Source of the DNA: an uncultured Selenomonadales bacterium
GTDB taxonomy: Bacteria; Bacillota; Negativicutes; Selenomonadales; Selenomonadaceae
Assembly: GCA_937877655.1 (NCBI GenBank)
Contig: CALFJC010000113.1
Location: forward strand, 13,589 to 77,588
Direction of reading: 5' to 3'
Length of the DNA: 64,000 nt
The notes beneath the pieces were generated by a model. It saw nothing but the letters and a program-made list of their open reading frames with translations, was not told where the DNA came from and did not search any database. Every line of letters starts with the position of its first letter. Within the stretch, counting starts at the first letter, position 1. Below, in pieces: positions 18,328 to 26,273 of the stretch. Position numbers and translations under genes: made by a program.

Positions 18328-20312
18328 TTGAGGACTTACCTTTGTCCCAGAAAAACCTGCGCGGTCTCTGTAATTATCCCGATTTATAACGCGGAAAAAT
18401 ATATCGGGGAATGTCTCGACAGCCTCCTCGCGCAGACATTTCAAGACTTCGAGGTTATTGTAGTCGACGATTGCTCGACTGATAACTCAGCAAAAATTGT
18501 CGATAATTATTTGTTGAAATTTGATATGGGGGGGGGGTAAGGTTCATTTTTACAACGATGGAAAAAAATACGGGTAGCGGTGCACTCCCCCGAAACAAGG
18601 GCTTGTCACTCTCTCGCGGCGAATACATTCAATTTCTGAACGCTGACGATATGCTCACCAAGACTGCACTTGAAGAACTTTACGGGCTCGCCAAAAAGTA
18701 TGATGCTGATGTTGTTTATTGCGAGAAACATTATGAAGCGGATGAAGACGGAACAAATATTCGCGTTAAAAGTAATCAAAAGGGCGGCTTTGTCGACAAG
18801 CCGACACTTGAGCCGAATGATTTTGAGAAAAAAGTTCGGGGAATAATGGGCGACAGATATTTGACAGAACCTTGGAATAAACTTGTAAAACGGAATTTGA
18901 TAATTACGAACGAAATTTTTTTCCCCGCCGTAAAAATCTCTGAAGACAATGTTTGGAATCAAGGCGTGTTATTCTGTGCAAAAAAATTTCTGCGCGTGCC
19001 TAATCTTGTGTACATTCAACGCATGTCCGATAATTCAATGATTAGATTGGGAAGAACAGCGGAACAAAAAATAAATTTTTGGCTGAATCCCGTTCTGCTC
19101 GGCTTGAAAGCTCTTGACAAGATGATGGGCAGGCACGAATTTTTCAAAGAAAATTTTTCCGCTCGCTATGCACTTTTGAAAAAATTTCTCGACACAAGAT
19201 TTTCTTGGACTGCAGGATCCGCGAAACGATTATCTGAAGAAGTCATTTATTCAGCGATAAAATCCGAGTTCGGCGAAAAACTTGGTGAGTATGATGTTCT
19301 GATTCCCGCGCTGTGTGTCGCCGTGTACAATGAAAAGAAAATTCATGATGACGACGCCGAGATAATTCGTAAATTGAACATACCCAACACCGCCAAAATC
19401 CTCGTCCGAATGGATAAAGAGGATGCAAAAAATTTCCAACTCCTTTTTGTTTCCGACAGCAAAGCCAAAATAGCCAGACCGGAATGGTGGCAGAAAACGG
19501 GCGTTTGTTATATGATTGACTCCTACGCGGGAAAGTTGGAAATTGTCGTTCAAGCTATCGTGAGCGGCAAAGTTCAGATACATCTCAAAGGTCCGTATGT
19601 TACGAATCCTGAAGACAAATCAAAGCTTATTCCATATTGGATTGACTTCAACAAGCTGATTGTGAACGGAAAAATTGTATTCAATATGCCCGCCGTTGTT
19701 TGGAATTCCAAGCCTTACATTTACAACATGGACGTAAAAGCCGGCGAGGAAATCAAGATAGAAACAGAATGGCTCCCGCACAGAGCCGATAATATCGAAA
19801 ATGTTCCTGCCGTCATAAATCCGCCGTCGCCGAGCATTGTCCCAAAGCTTACAAAAGCTCAAGAAAAAGAACTTGACTTAATCAGCATAATTCAAAAAGA
19901 TTATTTTACAGCCCGCGCCGATATTCAGCTTGTGACGAAACAAAAAGGCGAGTTTCAAATAATTTCGGTGTTGGACGAAAAGGCGGAAATAAGAAAACCC
20001 GCATGGTTTCAGAAAAACGGCATCGGTTATCAGATTCAGTCTTATTCTGGTCGATTGGAGTTTGTCGCCAAAGCTTCGGTTGACGGAAAAATAAATTTGC
20101 GACTTCGCGGCTTGGATGTTCGCACGCCCGAAGACAAAACCAAGCGCATTCCTTATTGGATCAACTATACGAGATTGATTGTGGACGAGGAAGTTATTTT
20201 CGACGAGATAACTCCCGCGTGGCTTGAGAAATTTTATTCTTACAATACCGACATCAAAGCGGGCGAAGAAATTAAAATTCAAATCGAGTGGCTCCCGCAC
20301 GGTAATAATTAG
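18328..20312 (+). CDS. Family 2 glycosyltransferase with two repeat domains, out of frame at a G10 tract
   Basis: TTG 18328 is chosen over GTG 18319 because AAAGGGAG lies 8 bases upstream, as in the paralogues. The GT2 domain starts with SVIIPIYNAEKYIGEC and VIVVDDCSTDNS, then meets ten G residues at 18528-18537 and stops at once (TAA at 18538). The rest is open in the +2 frame to 20312, and one more G gives about 661 residues, reading FDMGGGVRFIFTTMEKN across the tract where paralogues have FDGRLTIVRTKKN. After QFLNADD come the remainder of the GT domain and two copies of the ~120-residue module. Unlike the GT8 tracts, this one lies inside the catalytic domain, so only the restored frame can be active. 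Confidence 0.85.
18528..18537 (+). repeat. Poly-G (G10) contingency tract in GT2 gene
   Basis: Ten consecutive G residues followed by an in-frame TAA. It is the only G tract in the locus; the GT8 tracts are C8 on the same strand. Confidence 0.85.
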
Positions 20313-20337
20313 GAATTAGGAATTAGGAATTAGGAAT
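20312..20337. repeat. Heptanucleotide repeat array (TAGGAAT type)
   Basis: Four near-perfect TAGGAAT heptamers after the GT2 stop codon. Confidence 0.8.
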
Positions 20338-20348
20338 GAAGAAATTTT

Positions 20349-20379
20349 CCCTGTCGAAAACTCGGCGGGGATTTTTTTT
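20349..20379 (+). terminator. Rho-independent terminator after the last GT2 gene
   Basis: CCCTGTCG/CGGCGGGG stem with a run of eight T, a third copy of this terminator. Confidence 0.8.
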
Positions 20380-20394
20380 ATCCAAACTTTGGAG

Positions 20395-20462
20395 ATTCGA
20401 TGTCGAAAAGGAATCGGGAAAAACATTTTACACGAGTGGCTCCCGCACAAAAACGAGTCTTA
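20395..20462 (+). other. Scar: fused fragments of the leader repeat and of a GT2 gene end
   Basis: The first part copies the start of the leader repeat (TCGAAAAGGAATCGGGAAAA). It then jumps into GAGTGGCTCCCGCAC, the codons for EWLPH that end the GT2 proteins, followed by an in-frame stop. This looks like the deletion scar of a further unit and marks the edge of the glycosyltransferase locus. Confidence 0.6.
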
Positions 20463-21212
20463 AAAATTCATCGTCAAAGTGACAGGACAATGATCGCTTC
20501 CGAAAATTTCACTTTCAATCGTGGCGTCGGAAACTTTTTCAGTCAGACGCTCTGAAATTAAAAAATAATCAATACGCCAGCCCGCATTGGTCAATCTTGC
20601 TTTGCGAAGATAGCTCCACCAAGTGTAAGCTCCCGTCAAAGTCGGGTTGCGGCGGCGAAAAATATCAACGAAGCCCGCGTCAAGCAGTTCAGAAAATTTC
20701 CCGCGCTCTTCGTCACTGAATCCCGCGTTGTGATGATTCTGCGCGGGATTTTTTAAATCAATCGGCTCATGCGCCACGTTAAAGTCTCCGCAGACGATAA
20801 CGGGCTTTTTTTTATCCAAATCTTTCAGATAATCGCGGAAAAAATTTTCCCAATTCATGCGGCGTTCCAACCATTCAAGATTATGAGAATTGGGAACATA
20901 AACGTTGACGAAAAAGAAATTTTCAAAGTCAAGAGTTATGACGCGCCCTTCTCTGTCGAATTCTTCAACGCCGATACCGCAACTGAAATTTTGCGGCTCG
21001 ACTTTTGAAAAAATCGCCGTGCCGCTGTAACCTTTCCTATCGCCGTAATTCCAAAATTGTTTGCAGCCGTCAAGCTCCAAAATCGCCTCGCCCGCCTGCA
21101 TTTTTATTTCTTGCACGGCAAAAATGTCCGCGTCCAATTTTTTGAACGCCGGCATGAAATCTTTTTTCAAACGCGCCCGCAACCCGTTCACATTCCATGA
21201 TGCAAATTTCAT
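20460..21212 (-). CDS. xth: Exodeoxyribonuclease III
   Basis: 250 residues, the family's usual length, start ATG at 21212 with AAGGAG 8 bases upstream. The endonuclease/exonuclease/phosphatase fold is shown by MKFASWNVNGLRARL at the N terminus, the metal ligand in VQEIKM, the central CGDFNVAHEPIDL, and the terminal SDHCPVTL. It cleaves DNA at abasic sites and removes 3' blocking groups in base-excision repair. Its stop codon abuts the scar at the edge of the glycosyltransferase locus, and it converges with that locus. Confidence 0.93.
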   Translation of the reverse strand: MKFASWNVNGLRARLKKDFMPAFKKLDADIFAVQEIKMQAGEAILELDGCKQFWNYGDRKGYSGTAIFSKVEPQNFSCGIGVEEFDREGRVITLDFENFFFVNVYVPNSHNLEWLERRMNWENFFRDYLKDLDKKKPVIVCGDFNVAHEPIDLKNPAQNHHNAGFSDEERGKFSELLDAGFVDIFRRRNPTLTGAYTWWSYLRKARLTNAGWRIDYFLISERLTEKVSDATIESEIFGSDHCPVTLTMNF

Positions 21213-21233
21213 AAAAATTTCTCCTTACAACGC

Positions 21234-21281
21234 GAAAATGACTTGCCTCCGACAAACGCCCTTCGGAAACAAGTCATTTTC
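21234..21281. terminator. Long hairpin between cold-shock gene and exonuclease III
   Basis: GAAAATGACTTG (21234-21245) pairs perfectly with CAAGTCATTTTC (21270-21281), with a further short inner stem. It probably ends the cold-shock transcript (minus strand); the T run is short. Confidence 0.55.
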
Positions 21282-21307
21282 AAGATAAGATTTTAGCACT
21301 TCAACGC

Positions 21308-21508
21308 TTAGAGTTTTTTCACGTTGGCTGCCTGCGGACCACGTTCGCCCTCGATAATATCGAAAGAAACATTTTGTCCCTCGTCGAGAGTCTTGTAGCC
21401 GTCACTTTGAATAGCCGAGAAATGTACAAAAACATCGTCGCCCTCTTCGCGAGCAATGAATCCGTAACCTTTTTCCGCGCTGAACCACTTTACCTTACCA
21501 ACTGCCAT
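21308..21508 (-). CDS. Cold-shock protein, CspA family
   Basis: 66 residues from ATG 21508, preceded by GGAGG. A single cold-shock domain, with RNP1-like KGYGFIA and RNP2-like DVFVHFSAI, covers the whole protein. These proteins bind single-stranded RNA/DNA and melt secondary structure, often at low temperature or entry to stationary phase. The open frame extends further upstream, but the promoter at 21558-21586 excludes that longer start. Monocistronic. Confidence 0.93.
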   Translation of the reverse strand: MAVGKVKWFSAEKGYGFIAREEGDDVFVHFSAIQSDGYKTLDEGQNVSFDIIEGERGPQAANVKKL

Positions 21509-21557
21509 AGTCAAAATACCTCCAATAAGTTTATCGCTCTTGTGCGCAAGCTGTCTA

Positions 21558-21586
21558 ATTATAGACAGTGAAAATTTTTCTGTCAA
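21558..21586 (-). promoter_or_regulatory. Sigma-70-type promoter of the cold-shock gene
   Basis: On the minus strand TTGACA (21581-21586) and TATAAT (21558-21563) are both consensus, 17 bases apart. Transcription would start near 21550, about 40 bases before the ATG. Confidence 0.85.
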
Positions 21587-21616
21587 CCAATAAAATTAAC
21601 ATAGGACGAATAACAT

Positions 21617-22462
21617 TCACATTATCTTCGACGCCCGAAGTTCGTTGCATTCAATTCTGCCGACGCCCAAAAATTTTCCGTCCGACATGACGCGCAAAAA
21701 TTTTTCATCTGCCGCGTGAATCGTCGTCGGCAAACCGTTCAGGAAAGCCTTAATTCGATTTTCTTTAAGCTCAAAGCGCGGCAAATGCCTTAAACAATCT
21801 TCAATCGGCAAAATATTTTTATCGCCGAGCTCGTCAAGCGTCACGGAATTTTTTAAATCGAAGTCGCCGACCCGAAGCCGAATCAAATTTTTCAACGTCG
21901 CGGGCAAATTTAAACTCGCGCCCAAATCCGCCGCCAAACTCCTTATGTAAGTTCCCTTGCCGCAACTAATTTCAATCACGGCAGAATTTTTTTCAAGCGC
22001 AACAAGTTCGATATTAAAAATTTTTACCAACCTGCGCGGCATTTCAAAATCTAAATTTTTTCGCGCCAAATCGTAAGCCTTGCGCCCGTGAATTTTTATC
22101 GCGGAAAATTTCGGTGGAGTTTGTTCAATCTCTCCGATAAAATTTTTCAACGCCGCGTTAAGTTCTTCGACAGCAGGCATTTGAAAATCATCTGCGCGGG
22201 AAATAATTTTGCCTTCGAGATCTCCGCTGTCCGTCGCAACGCCGAATAAAATTTCTGCGCGATAAATTTTGTCGCAGTCTTTAAGGTATTCGATAAATTT
22301 CGTCGCCCGCCCAATCGCAACGGGCAAAACTCCCGACGCTTGCGGGTCAAGCGTGCCGGCGTGCCCGACTTTTTTTACAGAAAAAATTTTCCGGACACGA
22401 TTAACCGCATCATGGCTCGTCATGCCCGAAATTTTATTCAAATTTATAAAGCCGTCTTTCAT
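21617..22462 (-). CDS. truB: tRNA pseudouridine-55 synthase TruB
   Basis: 281 residues, start ATG 22462. It converts U55 of the T loop to pseudouridine in tRNAs. The catalytic aspartate lies in HAGTLDPQASGVLPV (about residues 34-48), followed by the family's KIYRAEILFGVATDSGD and the CGKGTYIRSLAADLG block. The protein is slightly short at the C terminus but keeps a PUA-like end. It is the third gene of the rbfA-nrnA-truB cluster, typical of Firmicutes. The 67 bases separating it from nrnA consist of two heptamer arrays. Confidence 0.95.
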   Translation of the reverse strand: MKDGFINLNKISGMTSHDAVNRVRKIFSVKKVGHAGTLDPQASGVLPVAIGRATKFIEYLKDCDKIYRAEILFGVATDSGDLEGKIISRADDFQMPAVEELNAALKNFIGEIEQTPPKFSAIKIHGRKAYDLARKNLDFEMPRRLVKIFNIELVALEKNSAVIEISCGKGTYIRSLAADLGASLNLPATLKNLIRLRVGDFDLKNSVTLDELGDKNILPIEDCLRHLPRFELKENRIKAFLNGLPTTIHAADEKFLRVMSDGKFLGVGRIECNELRASKIM

Positions 22463-22538
22463 AATGCGTAATTCGTAATACGCAATGCGTAATGAAAAAT
22501 TTTCATTATTAATTCCTCATTCCTAATTCCTAATTATT
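22463..22538. repeat. Two heptanucleotide arrays between nrnA and truB
   Basis: 22463-22494 has period-7 copies of AATGCGT/AATTCGT/AATACGC; 22509-22538 has period-7 copies of ATTCCTA. The second is the TAGGAAT family read on the other strand. Confidence 0.75.
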
Positions 22539-23477
22539 CAGAGCCGCGCCTATCGCCTCAACCAAAATTTTTTCCGCGTCCGCAAGATGTTCGTAAATCG
22601 TGCAACCCGCCGCCCGAATATGTCCGCCGCCGCCGAGTGAATTTGCAATTTTTGAAACGTCAACGCCCTTCGATCTCATGCTCACGCGGCAAGTTTTTTC
22701 CTCGCGCTCGCTGATCATAAACGCCACGTCAACGCCGTCAATCACGCGAATTAAATCGATAAATCCTTCCGTCGAATCCAATTTTTTCATCGTCGGCAAA
22801 TCAAGGAACATGCCCGCCACTTTTCCGCCGTAAAAAAATTTCAGCGAGTTCAAAGCCGTTCTTATGCCAAAAATTTCGTTGGCAGATTTTTTTTCCATCG
22901 CTTCGGAAATAAAATTCGGTTTGACGCCGCAATTAACCAGTTCGCCCGCAATTTTTAGAGTTTCTGCGCGGGTGTTTGAAAATTGGAAAAAGCCCGTGTC
23001 GTCCGCAAGCCCCGTGTAAAGGCAAGTCGCAATGTCTGGCGTAATTTCCGCGTCAAGTTCTTTGGCGAGCTTGAAAATTATTTCGCAAGTCGCCGCTACC
23101 TCCGGCTCAACATAAAGTTCAACGCCTTCGCCGCTGTTCGTGACGTGATGATCGATATTCAAAATCGGCGCGTCGGTTAAATCGCGCACTTTGCCGATTC
23201 TTTCGGGCGAAGTGTCCAATATCAGCAATAAATCCGCGTCAAAAAATTTTTCTCCGTCAATCGGGCGGCGAATTTCTTCAAAGTGCGGCAGGACATGCAA
23301 ATTTTTTATTATGTTGTCGTCAATGAAAACCTGCGCGGTTTTGCCCATTGCGCGGAGCATTTGCATAACCGCAAGCGTCGAGCCGACCGCGTCGCCGTCT
23401 GAATGAACATGCGAAGTTATCAAAATTTTATTCGCGGCTCGGAGTTTCGCCGCCGCTTCTTTCAACGTTATCAACAT
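22530..23477 (-). CDS. nrnA: DHH-family oligoribonuclease / pAp phosphatase (NrnA-like)
   Basis: ATG 23477 is chosen because the residues from MLITLKEAAAKLR match the family start; the longer frame would run deep into rbfA. 315 residues. DHH domain motifs: TSHVHSDGDAVGS, LILDTSPERIG, NIDHHVTN, and the DHHA1 domain glycine run SLGGGGHIRAAG. Such enzymes degrade 2-5 nt RNAs and 3'-phosphoadenosine 5'-phosphate, and in some species cyclic dinucleotide products. The start overlaps the end of rbfA by 50 bases, indicating translational coupling. Confidence 0.9.
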   Translation of the reverse strand: MLITLKEAAAKLRAANKILITSHVHSDGDAVGSTLAVMQMLRAMGKTAQVFIDDNIIKNLHVLPHFEEIRRPIDGEKFFDADLLLILDTSPERIGKVRDLTDAPILNIDHHVTNSGEGVELYVEPEVAATCEIIFKLAKELDAEITPDIATCLYTGLADDTGFFQFSNTRAETLKIAGELVNCGVKPNFISEAMEKKSANEIFGIRTALNSLKFFYGGKVAGMFLDLPTMKKLDSTEGFIDLIRVIDGVDVAFMISEREEKTCRVSMRSKGVDVSKIANSLGGGGHIRAAGCTIYEHLADAEKILVEAIGAALNN

Positions 23478-23829
23478 TTTTATTCTCTCCTTCAACCTGC
23501 AATAAAAGTTTTTGAATGTGATCTCCGTAATCAAGCGAAGTATCCAGTGCAAATGAAATTTCGGGCGTGAATCTCAATCTGATTCTGTGTCCGATCTCGC
23601 GGCGAATAAATCCCAACGCGCTTTGAAGTCCTTCAAGTGAATTTTTAACTTCTTCCGCGCCGCCCATGATGCTGACATAAATTTTCGCCTCGCGCAAATC
23701 GCCCGTAACTTCGACATCAGTCACTGTTACGAAACCGATTCGCGGGTCTTTTAAGTCCGTCAACAACATTTTGCCCATTTCCTGCTTGATTAGCTCCTGC
23801 AATTTTTCTATTCGCAACTGTTTTGCCAT
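23428..23829 (-). CDS. rbfA: Ribosome-binding factor A
   Basis: 133 residues from ATG 23829. The KH-like fold is recognisable by LRIEKLQELIKQEMGKML, DPRIGFVTVTDVEVTGDL and the terminal LRFTPEISFALDTSLDYG. RbfA binds the 30S subunit during late 16S 5'-end maturation and is needed at low temperature. The C-terminal ~15 residues are variable and overlap the start of nrnA. The usual upstream partner infB is not in the window; a lipoprotein gene precedes it instead. Confidence 0.93.
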   Translation of the reverse strand: MAKQLRIEKLQELIKQEMGKMLLTDLKDPRIGFVTVTDVEVTGDLREAKIYVSIMGGAEEVKNSLEGLQSALGFIRREIGHRIRLRFTPEISFALDTSLDYGDHIQKLLLQVEGENKNVDNVERSGGETPSRE

Positions 23830-23844
23830 GTTTAAGCCCCCAAA

Positions 23845-24498
23845 TCATAAATTTATCCAAACAATCTCTGCCTTGTCGACGAGCGCGGGCGTCAATTCGT
23901 CAAGATTTTTTATCTCGTCGAAGTGCCAACGCTCATTTTCCTTGCTAAAACCAAGTTCAAACGTCATTTCTCCTATAAATTGCCCGCGCAGAGAATTATC
24001 GCCCGCAATTTCCAAAATTATCGTCGCGGAATTTTCATCTGCAACGATTTTTTTTACCGTCGCATTGGTCGAGCGGCGAATTTTTTCAAATTCGTTGGCA
24101 ACATAAGCCGCAGGATTTTCTTCGGGCGTCACTGGCTCCGGGATTTTGGCGAAAAATGATTTCTGAACTTCATCAAGAAATTTTAAGTGATTATTTTTAT
24201 TCTCGGCGTTGTACTCCGTCAAAAATTCCGCGCTGTGTTGAAAATATAAGTCGTCGGGATATTTTTCTTTGTACACGTCATAGTTTTTCGCAAGCTCAAT
24301 CGTCGTCGCGTCGTAAGTCACGGAAAAAAATTCGTTTAAATCTGCGCGGGCAGAAAGTTTTTCCGAATTTCTCTCCGCCAATGCGATTTTTATTTCCTCA
24401 AGCGCGGCTTCTGGCGAGTCTTCCTTCCCGCAACCCGAAAAAAGGGATATGGGACAAAGGAAAAGGGATAAGCAGATTATCATAAAAAATTTTTTCAT
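23845..24498 (-). CDS. Putative lipoprotein, unknown function
   Basis: 217 residues from ATG 24498 (GAGGTG upstream). The N terminus is a lipoprotein signal with the lipobox LFSGC at about residues 19-23, so it is likely anchored to a membrane by lipidated Cys23. The mature part is alpha/beta-like with many Glu/Lys and no motif I can name; its size and layout resemble small DUF4878-type lipoproteins, but I cannot confirm that. Codons of the signal peptide are made of a period-7 repeat (24438-24472). It lies just upstream of rbfA, 15 bases apart. Confidence 0.8.
   Translation of the reverse strand: MKKFFMIICLSLFLCPISLFSGCGKEDSPEAALEEIKIALAERNSEKLSARADLNEFFSVTYDATTIELAKNYDVYKEKYPDDLYFQHSAEFLTEYNAENKNNHLKFLDEVQKSFFAKIPEPVTPEENPAAYVANEFEKIRRSTNATVKKIVADENSATIILEIAGDNSLRGQFIGEMTFELGFSKENERWHFDEIKNLDELTPALVDKAEIVWINL
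24438..24472. repeat. Heptamer array within the lipoprotein signal peptide
   Basis: GGGATAT, GGGACAA, AGGAAAA, GGGATAA in register at period 7; it encodes the hydrophobic core LSLFLCPISLF on the minus strand. Confidence 0.6.
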
Positions 24499-24519
24499 TG
24501 AATCACCTCGAAATTTTAG

Positions 24520-24553
24520 AAAAAAAGAATCGCCCTCCGACTTTGAAGGGCGA
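24520..24553 (-). terminator. Rho-independent terminator after tRNA-Ser
   Basis: On the minus strand TCGCCCT (24547-24553) pairs with AGGGCGA (24530-24536) and is followed by a T run at 24520-24526. Confidence 0.75.
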
Positions 24554-24586
24554 CTCTCTATTTCCGATTAATTTTTTCGTTAGTTA

Positions 24587-24675
24587 TGGCGGAGGGGGTG
24601 GGATTCGAACCCACGGTGGCTTGTGACCACACTTGATTTCGAGTCAAGCACCTTCAACCGCTCGGACACTCCTCC
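24587..24675 (-). tRNA. tRNA-Ser (CGA)
   Basis: 89 nt on the minus strand with a long variable arm as expected for serine. The anticodon stem CTTGA/TCAAG encloses loop CTCGAAA, giving anticodon CGA. The acceptor stem is GGAGGAG with one A-C mismatch, and the 3' CCA is encoded. It reads UCG codons. Confidence 0.93.
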
Positions 24676-24719
24676 GCAACGCGCTGAATATTATCATGCG
24701 CCAAAAAATCTGTCAAGAA

Positions 24720-25265
24720 TTATTTATTGAAGTAGCGTTTCAGCAAACCTGCGAACGCTTTGCCGTGACGAGCCTCATCACGCGCCATTTCGTGAACGGT
24801 ATCGTGAATTGCATCGAGATTGAGAGCTTTTGCGCGCTTTGCAAGATCGGTTTTGCCGGCAGTGGCTCCGTTCTCCGCCTCTACGCGCATTTTCAAATTC
24901 TTTTCTGTGCTGTCCGTCAAAACTTCGCCCAACAATTCCGCAAATTTGGCTGCGTGCTCGGCTTCCTCCAATGCGGCGCGACGCCAATACTCGCCGATTT
25001 CGGGATAACCTTCACGATAGGCAACGCGAGCCATCGCCAGATACATGCCGACTTCCGTGCATTCGCCCGTGAAATTGGCGCGAAGGTCTTTCAAAATGTC
25101 TTCCGGCGCACCTTTTGCCACTCCGACGACATGTTCAGCCGCCCAAGTCATTTCCGCATCCTGTTTCGTGAATTTTTCGGCGGGAGCTTTGCATACCGGG
25201 CACTCAATCGGCGGCTCGTCGCCTTCATACACGTAACCACACACATTGCACACATACTTTGCCAT
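24720..25265 (-). CDS. Rubrerythrin, reverse type (rubredoxin domain first)
   Basis: 181 residues from ATG 25265 with AGGAGG upstream. The N-terminal rubredoxin-like iron site is CNVCGY...CPVCKAP (residues 6-28); the C-terminal ferritin-like domain carries the di-iron ligands in ECTEVGMYLAM, EEAEHAAKF and ARDEARHGKAF. The inverted domain order is that of the reverse rubrerythrins of anaerobic Firmicutes, NADH-dependent peroxidases that detoxify hydrogen peroxide in the cytoplasm. It has its own promoter (25309-25336). Confidence 0.93.
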   Translation of the reverse strand: MAKYVCNVCGYVYEGDEPPIECPVCKAPAEKFTKQDAEMTWAAEHVVGVAKGAPEDILKDLRANFTGECTEVGMYLAMARVAYREGYPEIGEYWRRAALEEAEHAAKFAELLGEVLTDSTEKNLKMRVEAENGATAGKTDLAKRAKALNLDAIHDTVHEMARDEARHGKAFAGLLKRYFNK

Positions 25266-25308
25266 AAGTTTTTACCTCCTAAAACATTTTTACTACATAC
25301 GCAAGCAG

Positions 25309-25336
25309 ATTATATCACAAATTTTCCTTTTGGCAA
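25309..25336 (-). promoter_or_regulatory. Promoter of the rubrerythrin gene
   Basis: Minus strand: TTGCCA (25331-25336), 16-base spacer, TATAAT (25309-25314). Confidence 0.7.
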
Positions 25337-25339
25337 CGC

Positions 25340-25369
25340 AAAAAGCCTGCAAATTTCTCCGCAGGCTTT
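25340..25369 (-). terminator. Rho-independent terminator after tRNA-Gln
   Basis: Perfect 8-bp stem AAGCCTGC/GCAGGCTT (25343-25350 with 25361-25368), followed on the minus strand by TTTTT. Confidence 0.85.
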
Positions 25370-25383
25370 GTTATTTTCGATAT

Positions 25384-25459
25384 TGGCAGGGGTAGCTGGA
25401 CTCGAACCAACGAATGCCAGATTCAGAGTCTGGTGCCTTACCAACTTGGCGATACCCCT
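25384..25459 (-). tRNA. tRNA-Gln (CTG)
   Basis: 76 nt on the minus strand with encoded CCA. The seven-base acceptor stem AGGGGTA pairs fully with TACCCCT. Anticodon stem CCAGA/TCTGG with loop CTCTGAA gives anticodon CTG. The GGTTCGAGTCC T arm is standard. Confidence 0.92.
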
Positions 25460-25477
25460 TCGGTAAAACCGTTGCAC

Positions 25478-25506
25478 TTTATATCATACGCTTAAAATTT
25501 TGTCAA
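25478..25506 (-). promoter_or_regulatory. Promoter of tRNA-Gln
   Basis: Minus strand: TTGACA (25501-25506), 17-base spacer, TATAAA (25478-25483), about 12 bases before the expected start. Confidence 0.8.
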
Positions 25507-25511
25507 CCGAA

Positions 25512-26198
25512 TTATTTTTTATCAGATTTCTCCTTTTTGTCCTTCTGTTTCTTCTCTTTTTTGTCCTTCTTGTCTTTCTTGTCAGATTTTTTGACTTCCG
25601 CGTTGTCTTTGAACGAACGCACGCTGTGATTGTAAGTTCCGACGAATTCTTTATCCAAATTCACGCTGAGCAACTGAATCGCAATGCATCTGCCCGCCTC
25701 ACTGCGGAAAAAGGTATAAATGTCGCGGCGGTCGGCTACAAATTCGCCTTCAACTTCGCCAGTTTCATTATTTCTTACCTCAATCGTCTCCGCTGTGACT
25801 GCATAAACGCCTTTATTTTTCGGCGAAATGCTTACCAAGTCTGCCGAGCCGAAGCCGCCGTTGTCCTTGAGATTCTCAAGATATTCGTCGATTGTCTTCT
25901 TATCCGCCTTGTTGAAGTCGGGAACGGCGGCATTGTCGAAGGCATTTACCTGAATCAGATAAGCATATTGAATATTGAAGCCTTCATTGGCGAATACAAG
26001 CATCTCGCCGCGTCTTTCGGGCTCTTGCCAAGGGTTTTGGACGACCGCAACCGGTTTTATCGGACATGTGATTGTGAATTTGAAATCTTCGCTCGTGTAA
26101 ACATACGGTTCGTCATTTTGCTCCGTATTTTCTTCAGCGAATGCCGTTGCGGTAAAAATCATCAGCAATAACGTCGTCAGGAAAAAAATTTTGCGCAA
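25512..26198 (-). CDS. Secreted protein of unknown function with lysine-rich tail
   Basis: 228 residues from TTG 26198 (AAGGGAG 8 bases upstream). A clear Sec signal peptide (MRKIFFLTTLLLMIFTATAFA) ends near residue 21. The mature protein of about 180 residues has no motif I recognise. It ends in about 28 residues made almost only of Lys, Asp, Glu and Ser (KKSDKKDKKDKKEKKQK and on), likely disordered and perhaps bound to anionic surface polymers. Single gene, divergent from nothing nearby, with AT-rich flanks. Confidence 0.75.
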   Translation of the reverse strand: MRKIFFLTTLLLMIFTATAFAEENTEQNDEPYVYTSEDFKFTITCPIKPVAVVQNPWQEPERRGEMLVFANEGFNIQYAYLIQVNAFDNAAVPDFNKADKKTIDEYLENLKDNGGFGSADLVSISPKNKGVYAVTAETIEVRNNETGEVEGEFVADRRDIYTFFRSEAGRCIAIQLLSVNLDKEFVGTYNHSVRSFKDNAEVKKSDKKDKKDKKEKKQKDKKEKSDKK

Positions 26199-26273
26199 AT
26201 CAATTCACTCCCTTAAAGATTTTTTTCATTTTACAGCAAGAGCGGCGGCAAGTCAATTTAAAATTGCGTTAAA

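Noticed and set aside
22463..22538. Possible small RNA between nrnA and truB
   Set aside because: Content is fully explained by two heptamer arrays; no promoter or terminator seen.
24633..25466. 277-codon frame antisense to rubrerythrin, crossing both tRNAs
   Set aside because: Passing through two tRNA genes and a terminator rules it out as a gene.
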